This document shows, in pieces, positions 10,652-19,884 of a stretch of DNA of 64,000 nucleotides. How positions within the stretch are numbered: the stretch's first letter is position 1; every line of letters begins with the position of its first letter. The notes beneath the pieces were generated by a model that did no database searches, was not told the DNA's origin, and saw nothing but the letters and a program-made list of their open reading frames with translations. This DNA is from Fomes fomentarius (Eukaryota > Basidiomycota > Agaricomycetes > Polyporales > Polyporaceae), in assembly GCA_022606135.1 (NCBI GenBank), contig JABYQN010000019.1, forward strand, positions 1 to 64,000, written 5' to 3'. The position numbers and the translations under genes were made by a program.

Positions 10652-13264
10652 GTGGAGTGTCGTCGCGCTCAGAGGGCTCTGGAGTGGGAGCAGGTGACGG
10701 AGTGTGGATGCGGAGGCGCTGCGGTACACGGTTCTCTCGAGCTGCTGGTTGTTCAGTGAGCCTGTGTAGCGAGTGGAGTGCGCTGGGAGCTTGCGTGCGA
10801 GCGCAGGATGACCGTCCGCTTCATGGTGGGCGGACAGCGCACCCGAGCGAGATGCTGGGCGAGGTGGAGGTGCAGCGCGCGGCGCAGGAGGCGCAGGAGG
10901 TGCTGGAGGACTTGGACTGCGTGGTGGTGTATCTGGGGATGGTGCGCGCGGCTCTGGAGGTGCAGGCGGAGAGTTTTGCGGTGCAGGAGGTGCAGGAGGT
11001 GCAGGATCATCTTCGTCTCCCCCCTGATCGTGCAGCTCTGGCACGTCCTCAGCGTCGTCGGGTGCATTGTCCGCATGCTCTCCCTCGCTGGGAATGTCCA
11101 CTTCGTCCAGAGGCAGCCCAAAGACGTTTATAGACGGCGAGTTACCAGGAAAGCAGCGCTCGTCGAACACAGCATGCGAGGAGATGAGGAATTTCTTCGC
11201 AGCTGGATCCCAGAACCGCCAGGCTTTGGTGCCCTCAGGATAGCCGACAAAGATGCATTTGTGCGTGTGAGGCTGCAGCGCTTTGCGGTCCTTCTTGCGC
11301 ACAAGCACATAAGAAAGGCAACCGAAGACGCAGAAGTAGGAGACATCCGGTTTGCATCCGTCGCGTTTCCAGGCAGTGTAAGGGATGCTGCCGCCCAGTG
11401 CAGAGGTAGAGACGGCGTGACCCCAGAACGATGGAGGCAGCTTGGCCTGAGAGAGGAGAGCTGTTGCGCCCTCAGCAATGGTGCGGTTTGCTCGCTCCGC
11501 AACACCGTTCTGGTGCGGCTCGTCTGGCTCTGTGTGCTGGCGATGGATGCCGTGCTCAGCGCAGAAGTCGGCGTACTCCTGGCCAATGTACTTGCCGCCC
11601 TTGTTGTCGCGTGTGGCCTTGATTCGTAGGCCGAGGCAGTTCTCAGCATATGCTTTGAATGTCTTGAACACAGCAAACACGTCGCTCTTGCACCTCAGGA
11701 ATGCGATAGCCCAGAAACGCGTCGCATCGCACACAAAAATCATCCAGTACAGATGACCTTCGGGCGTAGCGACCAGGTGCTTGCCCTTGAGGTCGGTGTG
11801 GACCAGGGCAATGGGGACGAGCTTCCTGGATGCGAAGCGAGGGATGGAGTGACGGTTGAGCTTTCCAGCAAGACACGGCTCGCAGATAGCATCCGGAGCG
11901 CGTTTTGAGCGAATGGTGAGACCGCAGACAAGGCCCTTGCGCACAAGCAGGTCGTCGAGGTTGGTGTGGGAGCAGCGCTGGTGCCACAGGGACAAGTCCT
12001 CCTCGCTGGTGGTCGACGCAGCAAGTGCACGGTGCGACTGAGACACAGTATGGCCAAGGAGATAGCCCACATTGTGCCGGTCGACTTGCACTTCGAAGTG
12101 CAGCTGTCCCTGCTGGCGGAACAGCGCACGCGCAGCCTGGATCTCGACAACATAGCCCTTCTTGCGTGTGAGGTGGAAAACGGACAGTAGATTGCTGGCG
12201 AGCGCAGGAACATGCAAGACATCGTGTAGTACAACAGCAGGTGGTACAACTCCGTCCCTCTCCGCCGGTTGGAACACCACAGACCCTAGCCCAGCTGAGT
12301 AGACAATGTGCGAGTTGGCGAGGCGGATGGGGATGATGTGCGGCGAGTAGGAGCGAAACCAGTGACGGTGAGGGGTCATGTGTGCAGAAGCACCTGTGCC
12401 GGTGTTCCAGTTAGTCGCAGCTGGAGTAGCGAGCCAAACAGAGCGGTCGGAGACAGAGAGGAGGGCGGAAGCACAACCAGCACTCACAGCAGCTGACCCG
12501 GCGGACTCCGGGGGAGTGTCCTGCGTGTCCTTGGACGCCTCAGCGGCGTTCTCCTTGCGCTTGGGCTTCTGGGAGCAGAACTGCGAGCGCTGAGCCGCTT
12601 TCTCCTTGGCCCGAGTGCTCGCATCGCGCTTGGAGAAGCACTGGTCCTCGGAGTGGCCAGTGCGACCGCAGAACGCACAGACAAGGGTGGATGCGGCATG
12701 GGAGAGCGCAGGCCTCGACGGGGACACCCCAGGCTGGTTCTCGAGCGCAATGAACGCATCCTGCAGCTTCTCCAAGGTCAAGGAGTCGTCGAGGAGCAGC
12801 GTCTGGCGCAGCGAGTTGAACTCAGCCGGCAGTGCACGGATGAGCGTCATGAGGACAAGCTTGTCGTCTAGCTGGTCGAGATCGAAGCCCGCAGGACGCA
12901 GGGCTCGCATCTCGGACTTGAGCTGTGAAGCACGGGTGGAGAGAGTGGATAGGGACTCGTCTTCGGCCTTTTGGAGGCTGAGCAGCGCATTATAGGTGTT
13001 AAAACGCGTACCGGGACGTTTCTGCATGTGTATGGCCTCCAACTTCGTCCACATCACACTGGGATTGCTGCGGATGGACTCCAGATGCGTGTGCTGCTCC
13101 CTCTCCACACAACCCCATAACTCCCCAGCTGCCATGTCCACCTTGTTGTCGAAATCGCGCATTTCACGGCGCTCACCTGAGTCCCATGGCTGCGTGAAGA
13201 CCGGCCTGGTCTCAGTGCCCTCGACAATGCGAAGAGCACCAAGAGTGCGGAGCCTTGCCTCCAT
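10580..13264 (-). CDS. Copia Gag-protease-integrase polyprotein, truncated and fused into LTR
   Basis: An open frame of 894 codons. Gag region: WTKLEAIHMQ and a zinc knuckle CAFCGRTGHSEDQC (CX2CX4HX4C). The protease motif reads NWNTGTGASAHMTPH, where the family has Asp-Thr-Gly; the Asp codon GAC appears as GGC (about 12402-12404), so the protease should be inactive. Integrase: zinc-binding LWHQRCSH with CEPCLAGK, then HTDLKGKH, TRDNKGGKY and NGVAERANRT, giving D, D and E in order. A Pro/Ala-rich tail follows, and the final residues (about CIDSCTLHEFFFERFCMFC) are translated LTR. RT and RNase H are absent from this strand. The first ATG is 13264, yet the same frame upstream keeps the Gag-like NYQQWRLDM, so the original start lies further up or is lost. 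Confidence 0.9.
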   Translation of the reverse strand: MEARLRTLGALRIVEGTETRPVFTQPWDSGERREMRDFDNKVDMAAGELWGCVEREQHTHLESIRSNPSVMWTKLEAIHMQKRPGTRFNTYNALLSLQKAEDESLSTLSTRASQLKSEMRALRPAGFDLDQLDDKLVLMTLIRALPAEFNSLRQTLLLDDSLTLEKLQDAFIALENQPGVSPSRPALSHAASTLVCAFCGRTGHSEDQCFSKRDASTRAKEKAAQRSQFCSQKPKRKENAAEASKDTQDTPPESAGSAAVSAGCASALLSVSDRSVWLATPAATNWNTGTGASAHMTPHRHWFRSYSPHIIPIRLANSHIVYSAGLGSVVFQPAERDGVVPPAVVLHDVLHVPALASNLLSVFHLTRKKGYVVEIQAARALFRQQGQLHFEVQVDRHNVGYLLGHTVSQSHRALAASTTSEEDLSLWHQRCSHTNLDDLLVRKGLVCGLTIRSKRAPDAICEPCLAGKLNRHSIPRFASRKLVPIALVHTDLKGKHLVATPEGHLYWMIFVCDATRFWAIAFLRCKSDVFAVFKTFKAYAENCLGLRIKATRDNKGGKYIGQEYADFCAEHGIHRQHTEPDEPHQNGVAERANRTIAEGATALLSQAKLPPSFWGHAVSTSALGGSIPYTAWKRDGCKPDVSYFCVFGCLSYVLVRKKDRKALQPHTHKCIFVGYPEGTKAWRFWDPAAKKFLISSHAVFDERCFPGNSPSINVFGLPLDEVDIPSEGEHADNAPDDAEDVPELHDQGGDEDDPAPPAPPAPQNSPPAPPEPRAPSPDTPPRSPSPPAPPAPPAPRAAPPPRPASRSGALSAHHEADGHPALARKLPAHSTRYTGSLNNQQLERTVYRSASASTLRHLLPLQSPLSATTLHSASPCIDSCTLHEFFFERFCMFC

Positions 13265-13535
13265 GTCGAGGCGCCATTGCTGGTAGTTGCAATTGTTGAG
13301 CTTCGGGAAGGAGGGCGCGGATGGAGGATAGGGGAAGTGCGCAGCGCGCGACGAGTGGGTGAAATTGCAAATGGATTGGGCGAGAAACCCGCGAGGAGCG
13401 ATGGAATTGATGGGGGGAACACCCAGAGAGATGAAAACAAGTCAAGCAGAGCAAGCAGGGAAGACTGGGGACCAGGATGAGGTCTTGAGAGTGATGGACT
13501 GGCGGAGATGGATGTCTGGAGGCAGTCAGAGCGCA

Positions 13536-13547
13536 GGGCTCATAACC
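13536..13547 (-). promoter_or_regulatory. Primer-binding site matching initiator-tRNA anticodon arm
   Basis: Directly after the minus-strand LTR end, the element strand reads GGTTATGAGCCC. Its complement GGGCUCAUAACC is the anticodon stem-loop (anticodon CAU) of eukaryotic initiator tRNA-Met. Copia of Drosophila is known to prime from an internally cleaved half of this tRNA. The match, the position and the lack of a match to a tRNA 3' CCA end support half-tRNA priming here. Confidence 0.7.
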
Positions 13548-14001
13548 TGTTGACTGCAGTGTGCCTCAGAGCAATCACAATGGCCTATGTCAAGCTCTGT
13601 GAAGTCTAATATATTGCAGAAATAATACTACCCACCTATGTCGAGCTCTGTGAAGTCTGAGAGACACCAGAGCTCGACACAGCGACTGTCTACGGCGCAG
13701 GAGCACATGGGAAACAACTGTACAGTACTTCCAAACATGGGAATCAACAAAACATACAAAAGCGCTCAGAGAAAAATTCATGGAGGGCGCAGGAGTCAAT
13801 GGACGGGCTAGCGCTCTTAACCGAGGCGCGGGGCGCCCGTCGCGACCCTGTGTGAATATTTGCACAGCCACAGGTCAAATAGGGAAGGAGGGAAAAATCG
13901 GCGAAGATAATGGTGCAGTGAAGGAATTAGGGAATGTGTGGAAGGCTGAATGGAAACAAACCATTGACTTGGCTAGGGCACAAGACCCATGAGGTCCAAC
14001 A
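13548..14001 (-). repeat. Complete copia LTR, minus orientation
   Basis: 454 bp bounded by TGTTG and CAACA, nearly the reverse complement of the LTR at 15387-15839. It is the 5' LTR of the gag-integrase half. Its outer terminus (14001) abuts the RT reading frame at codons RYKGRLVAKG without any spacer. Confidence 0.9.
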
Positions 14002-15371
14002 GGTACAAGGGCCGTCTTGTCGCAAAGGGCTTCTCCCAGCGCCCTGGCTTCGACTACAACGAGACCTTTGCACCCACACCCAAGTGGGCCTCCATCCGCG
14101 CTATCCTCGCCCTTGCTGCACTCGAAGACCTCGAACTCGAGTCTGTGGACATTTCCTCCGCCTATCTCAACGGCGAGCTCAAGGAGGAGGTGTACATGCA
14201 GCAGCCCGAGGGCTTTGAGGAGAAGACTCCGCAGTGGGTCTGGCGCCTCCGCAAGGCTCTCTATGGTCTCAAGCAGGCTGGCCGCTGCTGGCATGAGAAG
14301 CTGCACGAGGTCCTGCTCAAGCTCAGATTCTCGCGCCTGGTCTGCGAGCACAGTGTCTGGGTCTATCTGCGCGACGGAGTGCGTCTTATCATCCCTGTCT
14401 TTGTCGACGACATCACCATTGCTGGCAAGTCCAAAGCGGCCATCCAGCGCGTCAAGGACGACCTCCATGCGCACTTCAAATTGCGAGACCTTGGTCCTAC
14501 GTCCTGGCTCCTGGGTGTCAAGATTGAGCGCGACCACTCAACACGTTCCCTGTCCATCTCACAGCGCCAGTACGCCCTCGACATCCTCGACCGCTACGGC
14601 TTTGCAGACTGTGACCCGGTGGGCACTCCCATGGACCCGGGCCTCCGTCTCAGTGTGGAGATGGCTCCCTTGTCACCAGCTGATGCGTGTGACATGCAGG
14701 ACATCCCCTACAACCAGGCTGTTGGCTCTCTGTTCTATCTTGCTGTAGCGACGCGCCCAGACATCTCACGCACTGTGGGCAACCTTGCGCGTTTTTCCCA
14801 GAATCCTGGGATGACGCACTGGAAGGCAGTCAAGCACCTCTTCCGCTACATCAAGGGCACACTCGACTACAAGCTCACCTACTCCCCTTCGCCCGACGCT
14901 GAGCTCTTCGCCTCCTTCACCGATGCGGACCATGCTGGCTGCCCCGACACTGGTCGCTCCACCTCTGGCTATGTGATCAAGATGGGTACTGGTGCGATCT
15001 CCTGGTCGAGCCGCCTGCAGACAATTGTTGCGCTGTCCACCACGGAGGCGGAATTTGTCGCAGCAGTCTCCGCTGGCCAAGAGATGCTTTGGCTTCGCAA
15101 CCTGCTCACGGAGTTTGGCTTTGATGTCTCCTCTGCATCCAAGCTCCGCATCGACAACCTCTCCGCCCTCTCTGTTGCGAAAAATCCTGAGCACCATGGG
15201 CGCATGAAGCACCTCGATCTGCGCTTTTACTGGTTGCGGGACGAAGTAGCCAAAGGGCGGATTGAGATTGAGCACCTCCGCACTTCGGACATGCCGGCGG
15301 ACATCCTCACCAAGTCGCTGCCTAAGCCCAAGGTGCTGGAGATGGTGAAGATGCTTGGGCTGGGGACTTGA
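14002..15371 (+). CDS. Copia reverse transcriptase-RNase H, 5' truncated
   Basis: The frame is open from the LTR junction to TGA at 15369-15371, about 456 codons. It starts inside the RT palm/fingers at RYKGRLVAKGFSQRPGFDYN, lacking the upstream KWV-type part. It then shows the RVT_2 hallmarks DISSAYLNGEL, ALYGLKQAGRCWHEKL, the active site VFVDDITIAGKS (two adjacent aspartates), YNQAVGSLFYLAVATRPDIS and KHLFRYIKGT. RNase H follows: SFTDADHAGCPDTGRSTSGY, ALSTTEAEFVAA, and HLDLRFYWLRDEV with DMPADILTKSL. All RNase H acidic residues appear present. The first ATG (13989) lies in LTR sequence, so it is not a natural start. Absence of internal stops suggests a young rearrangement. Confidence 0.93.
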
Positions 15372-15377
15372 CTGGTC

Positions 15378-15386
15378 AGGGGGGAG
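15378..15386 (+). other. Polypurine tract of copia element
   Basis: AGGGGGGAG lies immediately upstream of the plus-oriented LTR, the expected site of plus-strand DNA priming. Confidence 0.8.
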
Positions 15387-15839
15387 TGTTGGACCTCATG
15401 GGTCTTATGCCCTAGCCAAGTCCATGGTTTGTTTTCATTCAGCCTTCCACACATTCCCTAATTCCTTCACTGCACCATATCTTCGCCGATTTTTCCCTCC
15501 TTCCCTATTTGACCTGTGGCTGTGCAAATATTCACACAGGGTCGCAACGGGCGCCCCGCGCCTCGGTTAAGAGCGCTAGCCCGTGCATTGACTTCTGCGC
15601 CCTCCATGAATTTTTCTTTGACCGCTTTTGTATGTTTTGTTGATCCCCATGTTTGGAAGTACTGTACAGTTGTTTCCCATGTGCTCCTGCGCCGTAGACA
15701 GTCGCTGTATCGAGCTCTGGTGTCTCTCAGACTTCACAGAGCTTGACATAGGTGGGTAGTATTATTTCTGCAATATATCAGACTTCACAGAGCTCAACAT
15801 AGGCCATTGTGATTGCTCTGAGGCACACTGCAGTCAACA
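15387..15839 (+). repeat. Complete copia LTR, plus orientation
   Basis: 453 bp, TGTTGGACCT at the start and GCAGTCAACA at the end. It is the 3' LTR of the RT-RNase H half and nearly identical to the solo LTR at 25030-25482 and to the inverted LTR at 13548-14001. Confidence 0.93.
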
Positions 15840-16728
15840 GCACCTCCTCCGACGGTCGTACAATGCGCTGTGGAACACGCACGCGCAGTTCAAGCTGTCC
15901 ATGCCGCTCAGCGCCATTGCAATGTGCCCACCCAACTTGTTCTGCAGCATCCTCGCGACTGCTGGCTACGCAGCGCGCTGAACCTCTGACTCCCACCATC
16001 GGAAGTGCCATCCGGTGTTTAGGGACCTCCCTACAACCACGGTCGAGCCCTAACTCCAAGCTTGCGCTGGCGCTCGCGATTGATACCAGTCTCGTCGACC
16101 TCAACGAAGCCGACACGAAGCTCAAGTTATCCAGAGCAAGAGCGGGACCGGGACCGGAAGAAGGTTGCGGTCTCGATCCCAGTCTCACCGAGGATACCAT
16201 CGACGACCTCCTGCAGTGTGACGTGCGCAGTGTCGCACAGGACCTCGGTGTACAGACGAGAGCAGTTCACGTCTCCCCATTGTGCTCGAACTAAAGACCG
16301 ACGACGCCACCAGAGGCTCACCCAGAGAGCCACCTGATAGGTGTGCTTTGCTCTGCCGCCTTCGTGTTGCGTGAGGTATCTACACTCACCTCACATTCCT
16401 TCGACCCCGACGTTCGCGTACCACGCCACGACCTTGTTTGCGAGCTCACAGGGCACTCGTCAACTGGCTCCAAGCGCATCCGGCATCGACCTCTCCAGCA
16501 CGGCCGTTATGTATGTCGGAAGTGAGTACCAGGATCAACTGTACGCAGGACTGAACACAGGAAGACCCTCACGTGGATACGCCACGCAAGAGTGTGCAGA
16601 TGCTGCAGGTAACAACAAGGTTACGAGAACAGAGGTCATCTTAACCTCTGTTCTCTTAACCTCTGTTCACCACCAGCAAGATCCTCGCGCTCGCACTATC
16701 CCCAGTTATCTATCATCGCAGCACTGAG
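15840..16728 (+). other. Coding-like but unrecognised relic; hairpin near the end
   Basis: GC-rich DNA follows the LTR. The longest open stretch (15809-16294) begins inside the LTR and has no recognisable motif. Another frame gives YNALWNTHAQFKLSMPLSAI. A perfect 12-bp inverted repeat, GAGAACAGAGGT / ACCTCTGTTCTC with a 7-bp spacer, sits at 16625-16655. A further copy of its right arm starts at 16656. No gene can be assigned. Confidence 0.35.
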
Positions 16729-17115
16729 ATGGAAGAAGTCAAGGCGAAGCACTTCTACGTGAGGAGGACTGAATTCTGCCGTGAAGTGACTGACCTTTAC
16801 CTCTACTAGGTTTTTGCGTCGTTGTTCAAGGTTGGACGAGGTGCTCGAAAGAATTTGAGATGGGATGAGTTTGTGAAGGTGCGCATGCAGCACCAGTTGT
16901 ACGGAATTGAGCTGATAGTATGGATTCATAGGCGCTAACCTCCATTGGCTTTGCATATACCCCCGCATCACATGGCGGGTCGCAACGACTGTTCAGCCGC
17001 GACGGTGGGGAAGTGACCGTGTCCTTCAACTGGGATGAGTTTAGTGCGTGCCACTAATAGATCTGTATCCAGACATTCTAACATCTTCTCCTCAGCCTCA
17101 CGATGGCATTTTGAC
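16729..17115 (+). pseudogene. Fragment of an unnamed basidiomycete family
   Basis: Four short exons chain in frame: MEEVKAKHFYVR (16729), VFASLFKVGRGARKNLRWDE plus FVK (about 16811-16879), ALTSIGFAYTPASHGGSQRL and FSRDGGEVTVSFNWDEF (16932-17042), and SRWHFDKARPR (17096). The layout Trp-x3-Val-x-Ala-x3-(I/L)GF, then a Gly-Gly/Ser turn and an acidic beta strand resembles a small domain I have seen in unnamed basidiomycete proteins; its function is not known to me. Introns have normal GT/AG ends. Downstream the frame is lost, so it is probably a partial copy. Confidence 0.4.
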
Positions 17116-17639
17116 AAAGCGCGCCCAAGATCAGTAAGTTTTCTCATCGCAACACTGCGCTGCAGATGAATTGAAGGGCACCATAGTTTGACCAAGTTGT
17201 TGGCGAATAAGTGTGGTTGGAATGCGCAAACATTTGGGGCATAACGAAGATAGAACGGAGCTTCATTGTTAAAATGTTTGTATTGAATACAGTAAACCGT
17301 CTCACTACGTCGGCTGGTGTACATATGGGGAGGGCAGAACTTCCGGATGGTTGCATGGCGGATTCGCGCCCGGGCACGTTGAGCTTTGTGAGCATGGGTG
17401 GAGTTGAGTCAGGTGTTCCGTTTCAAATGGCGTGGTAGAAGAGTGATCGGCATGATCGGTGAGTACTTGAGTGCTAAAAGTCTAACCGCGTGTGCAAGAT
17501 CTGAGATGTGGTCTTGGCATCACTCTGCTTACGTAGTACATGAACATTGTACCGCACCATCTTCCGAAATGCCAATCGATGAGACTCGAGTCCCATATCA
17601 TATAATCTTAGCTGATAATCAACAAAATAGACGTCAACA
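17116..17639. other. Stretch without a recognisable gene
   Basis: Only short open stretches with no motif (for example 17211-17438). It grades at 17620-17640 into the 32-bp repeat array. Confidence 0.4.
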
Positions 17640-18400
17640 GTGTTAGCTTGGGGAGTTAATAGACGTGGACGGTGTTAGCTTGGTGACTTAATAGACATGG
17701 ATGGTGTTAGCTTGGTGGGTTAATAGATGTGGACGGTGTTAGCTTGGTGAGTTAATAGACGTTAACAGCATTACCTTGGTGAGTTAACAGATGTCAACAG
17801 TGTTAATAGATGTCAACAATGTTAGCTTCATGAGTTAATAGACGTCAACAGTGTTAGTTTGGTGAGTTAATAGACGTGGACGGTGTTAGCTTGGTGGGTT
17901 AACAGATGTCAACAGTGTTAATAGACGTCAACAGTGTTAACTCGGTGAGTTAATAGACATGGACAGCGTTAGCTCAGTGAGTTAACAGATGTTAACAGTG
18001 TTAGCCTGCTGAGTTCACACTAACAGTGTTAGCTTGGTGAGTCATCAGACATTAACATTGATGGGGTTAGCTTTTCCTGGTCATAGACATTAACATTGTT
18101 AGCTTTGCCAGATTATGGACATTAACATTGTTAGCTTTGATTGATAGAGGTGAACAGGTTACAGTGTTAGCTTTGCAAGTTTACAGACATTTACTGTATT
18201 AGCTTTGTAAGTTTACAAACATTAGTTTCCTGAGTTTATAGTTGTGGACAGTGTTAGCTTGGTGAGTTCACAGAGATTCACAATATTAACAGCACTAGCT
18301 TGGTGTTGTGAGCTTTTCGGACTTATATTGATAGTCCTAGCTTTCTGACTTTGCAGACATTGAATCTGGATGTTGACCAGTGCCTTAGATAGTAGTGGTA
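17636..18400 (+). repeat. Array 1 of a degenerate 32-bp tandem repeat
   Basis: About two dozen imperfect units of roughly 32 bp. A typical unit reads GTTAGCTTGGTGAGTTAATA followed by GACGTGGACGGT or GACGTCAACAGT. The core GTTAGCTT recurs at regular spacing. Units are clean at 17640-17990 and decay towards 18400. All cores are in plus orientation. Confidence 0.85.
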
Positions 18401-18424
18401 GATGTTCCACCTTTGTTAACAAAT

Positions 18425-18665
18425 TGATTCAGGTGGTGGTAGTAGTAATTAGATAGCATCAAGGTATCACAGTGGCATGGGTTGTATCAGTAGTAGTTGG
18501 GTACAATAGTGGTGGTAGTAGTGGCTTGTTGATAGTACCAGTAGTAGTTAGGTAGTAGTAGCTAGGTATCATAGTAGCCTAGGGTGTATTAGTAGTAGTA
18601 GGGTATGGTAGTGGTGGTAATAGTGGCTTGTTGATAGTAGTAGTAGTAGTTAGGTAGTAGTAAGT
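18425..18665 (+). repeat. GTAGT/GGTAGT microsatellite tract
   Basis: Imperfect runs of GTAGTAGTAGTT and GGTGGTAGTAG with longer periodic units such as TAGTAGTTAGGTA. It directly follows array 1, as a similar tract follows array 2. Confidence 0.8.
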
Positions 18666-19214
18666 ATGTCTAGTTACATGCTAGATATATCATGACTATA
18701 TTTGAAATATGTATAGGTTTTAGCTGCAGTTTATCCAGGGTAAAACACGATGTGATATGGAGTATATATTACAAGTAATATTTCAAGTGTAACAGCCGTT
18801 TATCCAAGATAGCCCACCCATTGTTATGTAAATTTCACACCTTGTTACAATTTGTTTGAGACTAGCATGTCTCATCAATGAAACTGCCTGATTTATTGTG
18901 GTCACACTGTTAGGATATTCAAAATTTGAAAGGTGTGTTGCTTGCACAATTTCTTCTTGATTCATCTTGATTTCATTGTTTGTTCCATTCAAAATGAGTT
19001 TATAGTGTAACATGCTGCTACACTGAATGAAACATTTGAGATATATCAAGACATGTATCAACCAGATACACAGGTTGATATATTGCTGTTACATGCAATT
19101 CTCATTTCAAATGAGTTTCCAATATAACAGCCTGTCACATGCTATTCATATTTGGCCAGTAACAGCCATGTGATTAGGATATAACAGGTCGTTACATGCA
19201 TTATTGGCCCCAGT
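18665..19214 (+). repeat. AT-rich tail, copy 1
   Basis: About 550 bp ending TTATTGGCCCCAGTGTATG. It matches 21405-21960 segment by segment, for example CATATTTGGCCAGTAAC and GGCCATGTGATTAG versus the same words at 21888-21920. With the preceding array and microsatellite it forms one copy of a repeated module. Confidence 0.8.
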
Positions 19215-19880
19215 GTATGTGGCGGTGATGCAGCAGGCGCTTCCGACGCTGACGAACGCCACTGAGACGTATGTGACGATGGACTCGTGGATCTCAAGTG
19301 CTGCGGTCGAGCTTGTGCACAGCCTTGTGGAGGGCACACCTGAGGGTGGATTGGGCGATGGGTCTTGGCATTGCTTGCTCCCAGTTTGTGCGCGTGTCCG
19401 CACACAACGGAGGATCGTGAGACCATTCAGGTATACTCACTTCAGTGCGCTCATTCTCCTCTTGTGCTGACATGTGACACAAACAGAACAGTATCGCAGG
19501 CCTAACCCTCATCATCCGGAAGGACATTAACTAGCTTATTGGCTGGTCTAACCCCACCAGTGGCCAGACAGGCCTCGATGGCGTCCTCCAAGTGATTGCA
19601 AAGCAGCTACAGGGTGGCAAGGATGAGTTCGGCAGGCTCGTCATTGGGGATCTCATCGTGCGCGCTCATCATTGGGGATCTCATCGTGCGCGCTCATCAT
19701 CCCCCTCTTTCACCGCGCAGGCGAGTCTGTCCTATTGGTCTTGCCACAACTCCTGGATGCGATGATCCGGCGCATCCTGCCATTAGACGTGTATGGGTGA
19801 TTATTGGGGCACCTGCCGATGATAGCCTTTCCCCATGTAGAGTAGGCATCCGAGGTGCAGGCTCTTGGAAATATGGTTGA
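19215..19880 (+). other. Coding-like island with a 28-bp tandem duplication
   Basis: GC-richer than its surroundings. One frame gives ALPTLTNATETYVTMDSWIS plus SAAVELVHSLVEG (19230-19330); after a possible intron, GLTLIIRKDIN, a stop, then TGLDGVLQVIAKQLQGGKDE. The words TCATTGGGGATCTCATCGTG and CGCGCTCA are duplicated in tandem at about 19639-19697. No family is recognised; it is probably an eroded gene. Confidence 0.3.
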
Positions 19881-19884
19881 CCAG

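Larger units (their letters stand above)
10384..15839. mobile_element. Rearranged Ty1/copia retrotransposon with coding halves in opposite orientation
   Basis: From left to right: partial LTR (minus) 10384-10651; gag-protease-integrase (minus) to 13264; primer-binding site 13536-13547; complete LTR (minus) 13548-14001; RT-RNase H (plus) 14002-15371; polypurine tract 15378-15386; complete LTR (plus) 15387-15839. Domain order gag-PR-IN-RT-RH is that of Ty1/copia (Pseudoviridae-type) elements. All three outer or inner LTR termini are exact (TGTTGG...CAACA). No matching 5-bp target duplications flank them: ATGTC before 10384, GCACC after 15839, GGTAC after 14001. About 100 codons joining IN to RT are missing. 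Confidence 0.9.

Noticed and set aside
10657..11629. Plus-strand Arg/Glu-rich frames opposite copia
   Set aside because: They are the antisense of the Pro/Ala-rich polyprotein tail.
17636..18400. CRISPR-like array
   Set aside because: Units are adjacent and degenerate without unique spacers, and the genome is eukaryotic; it is a minisatellite.
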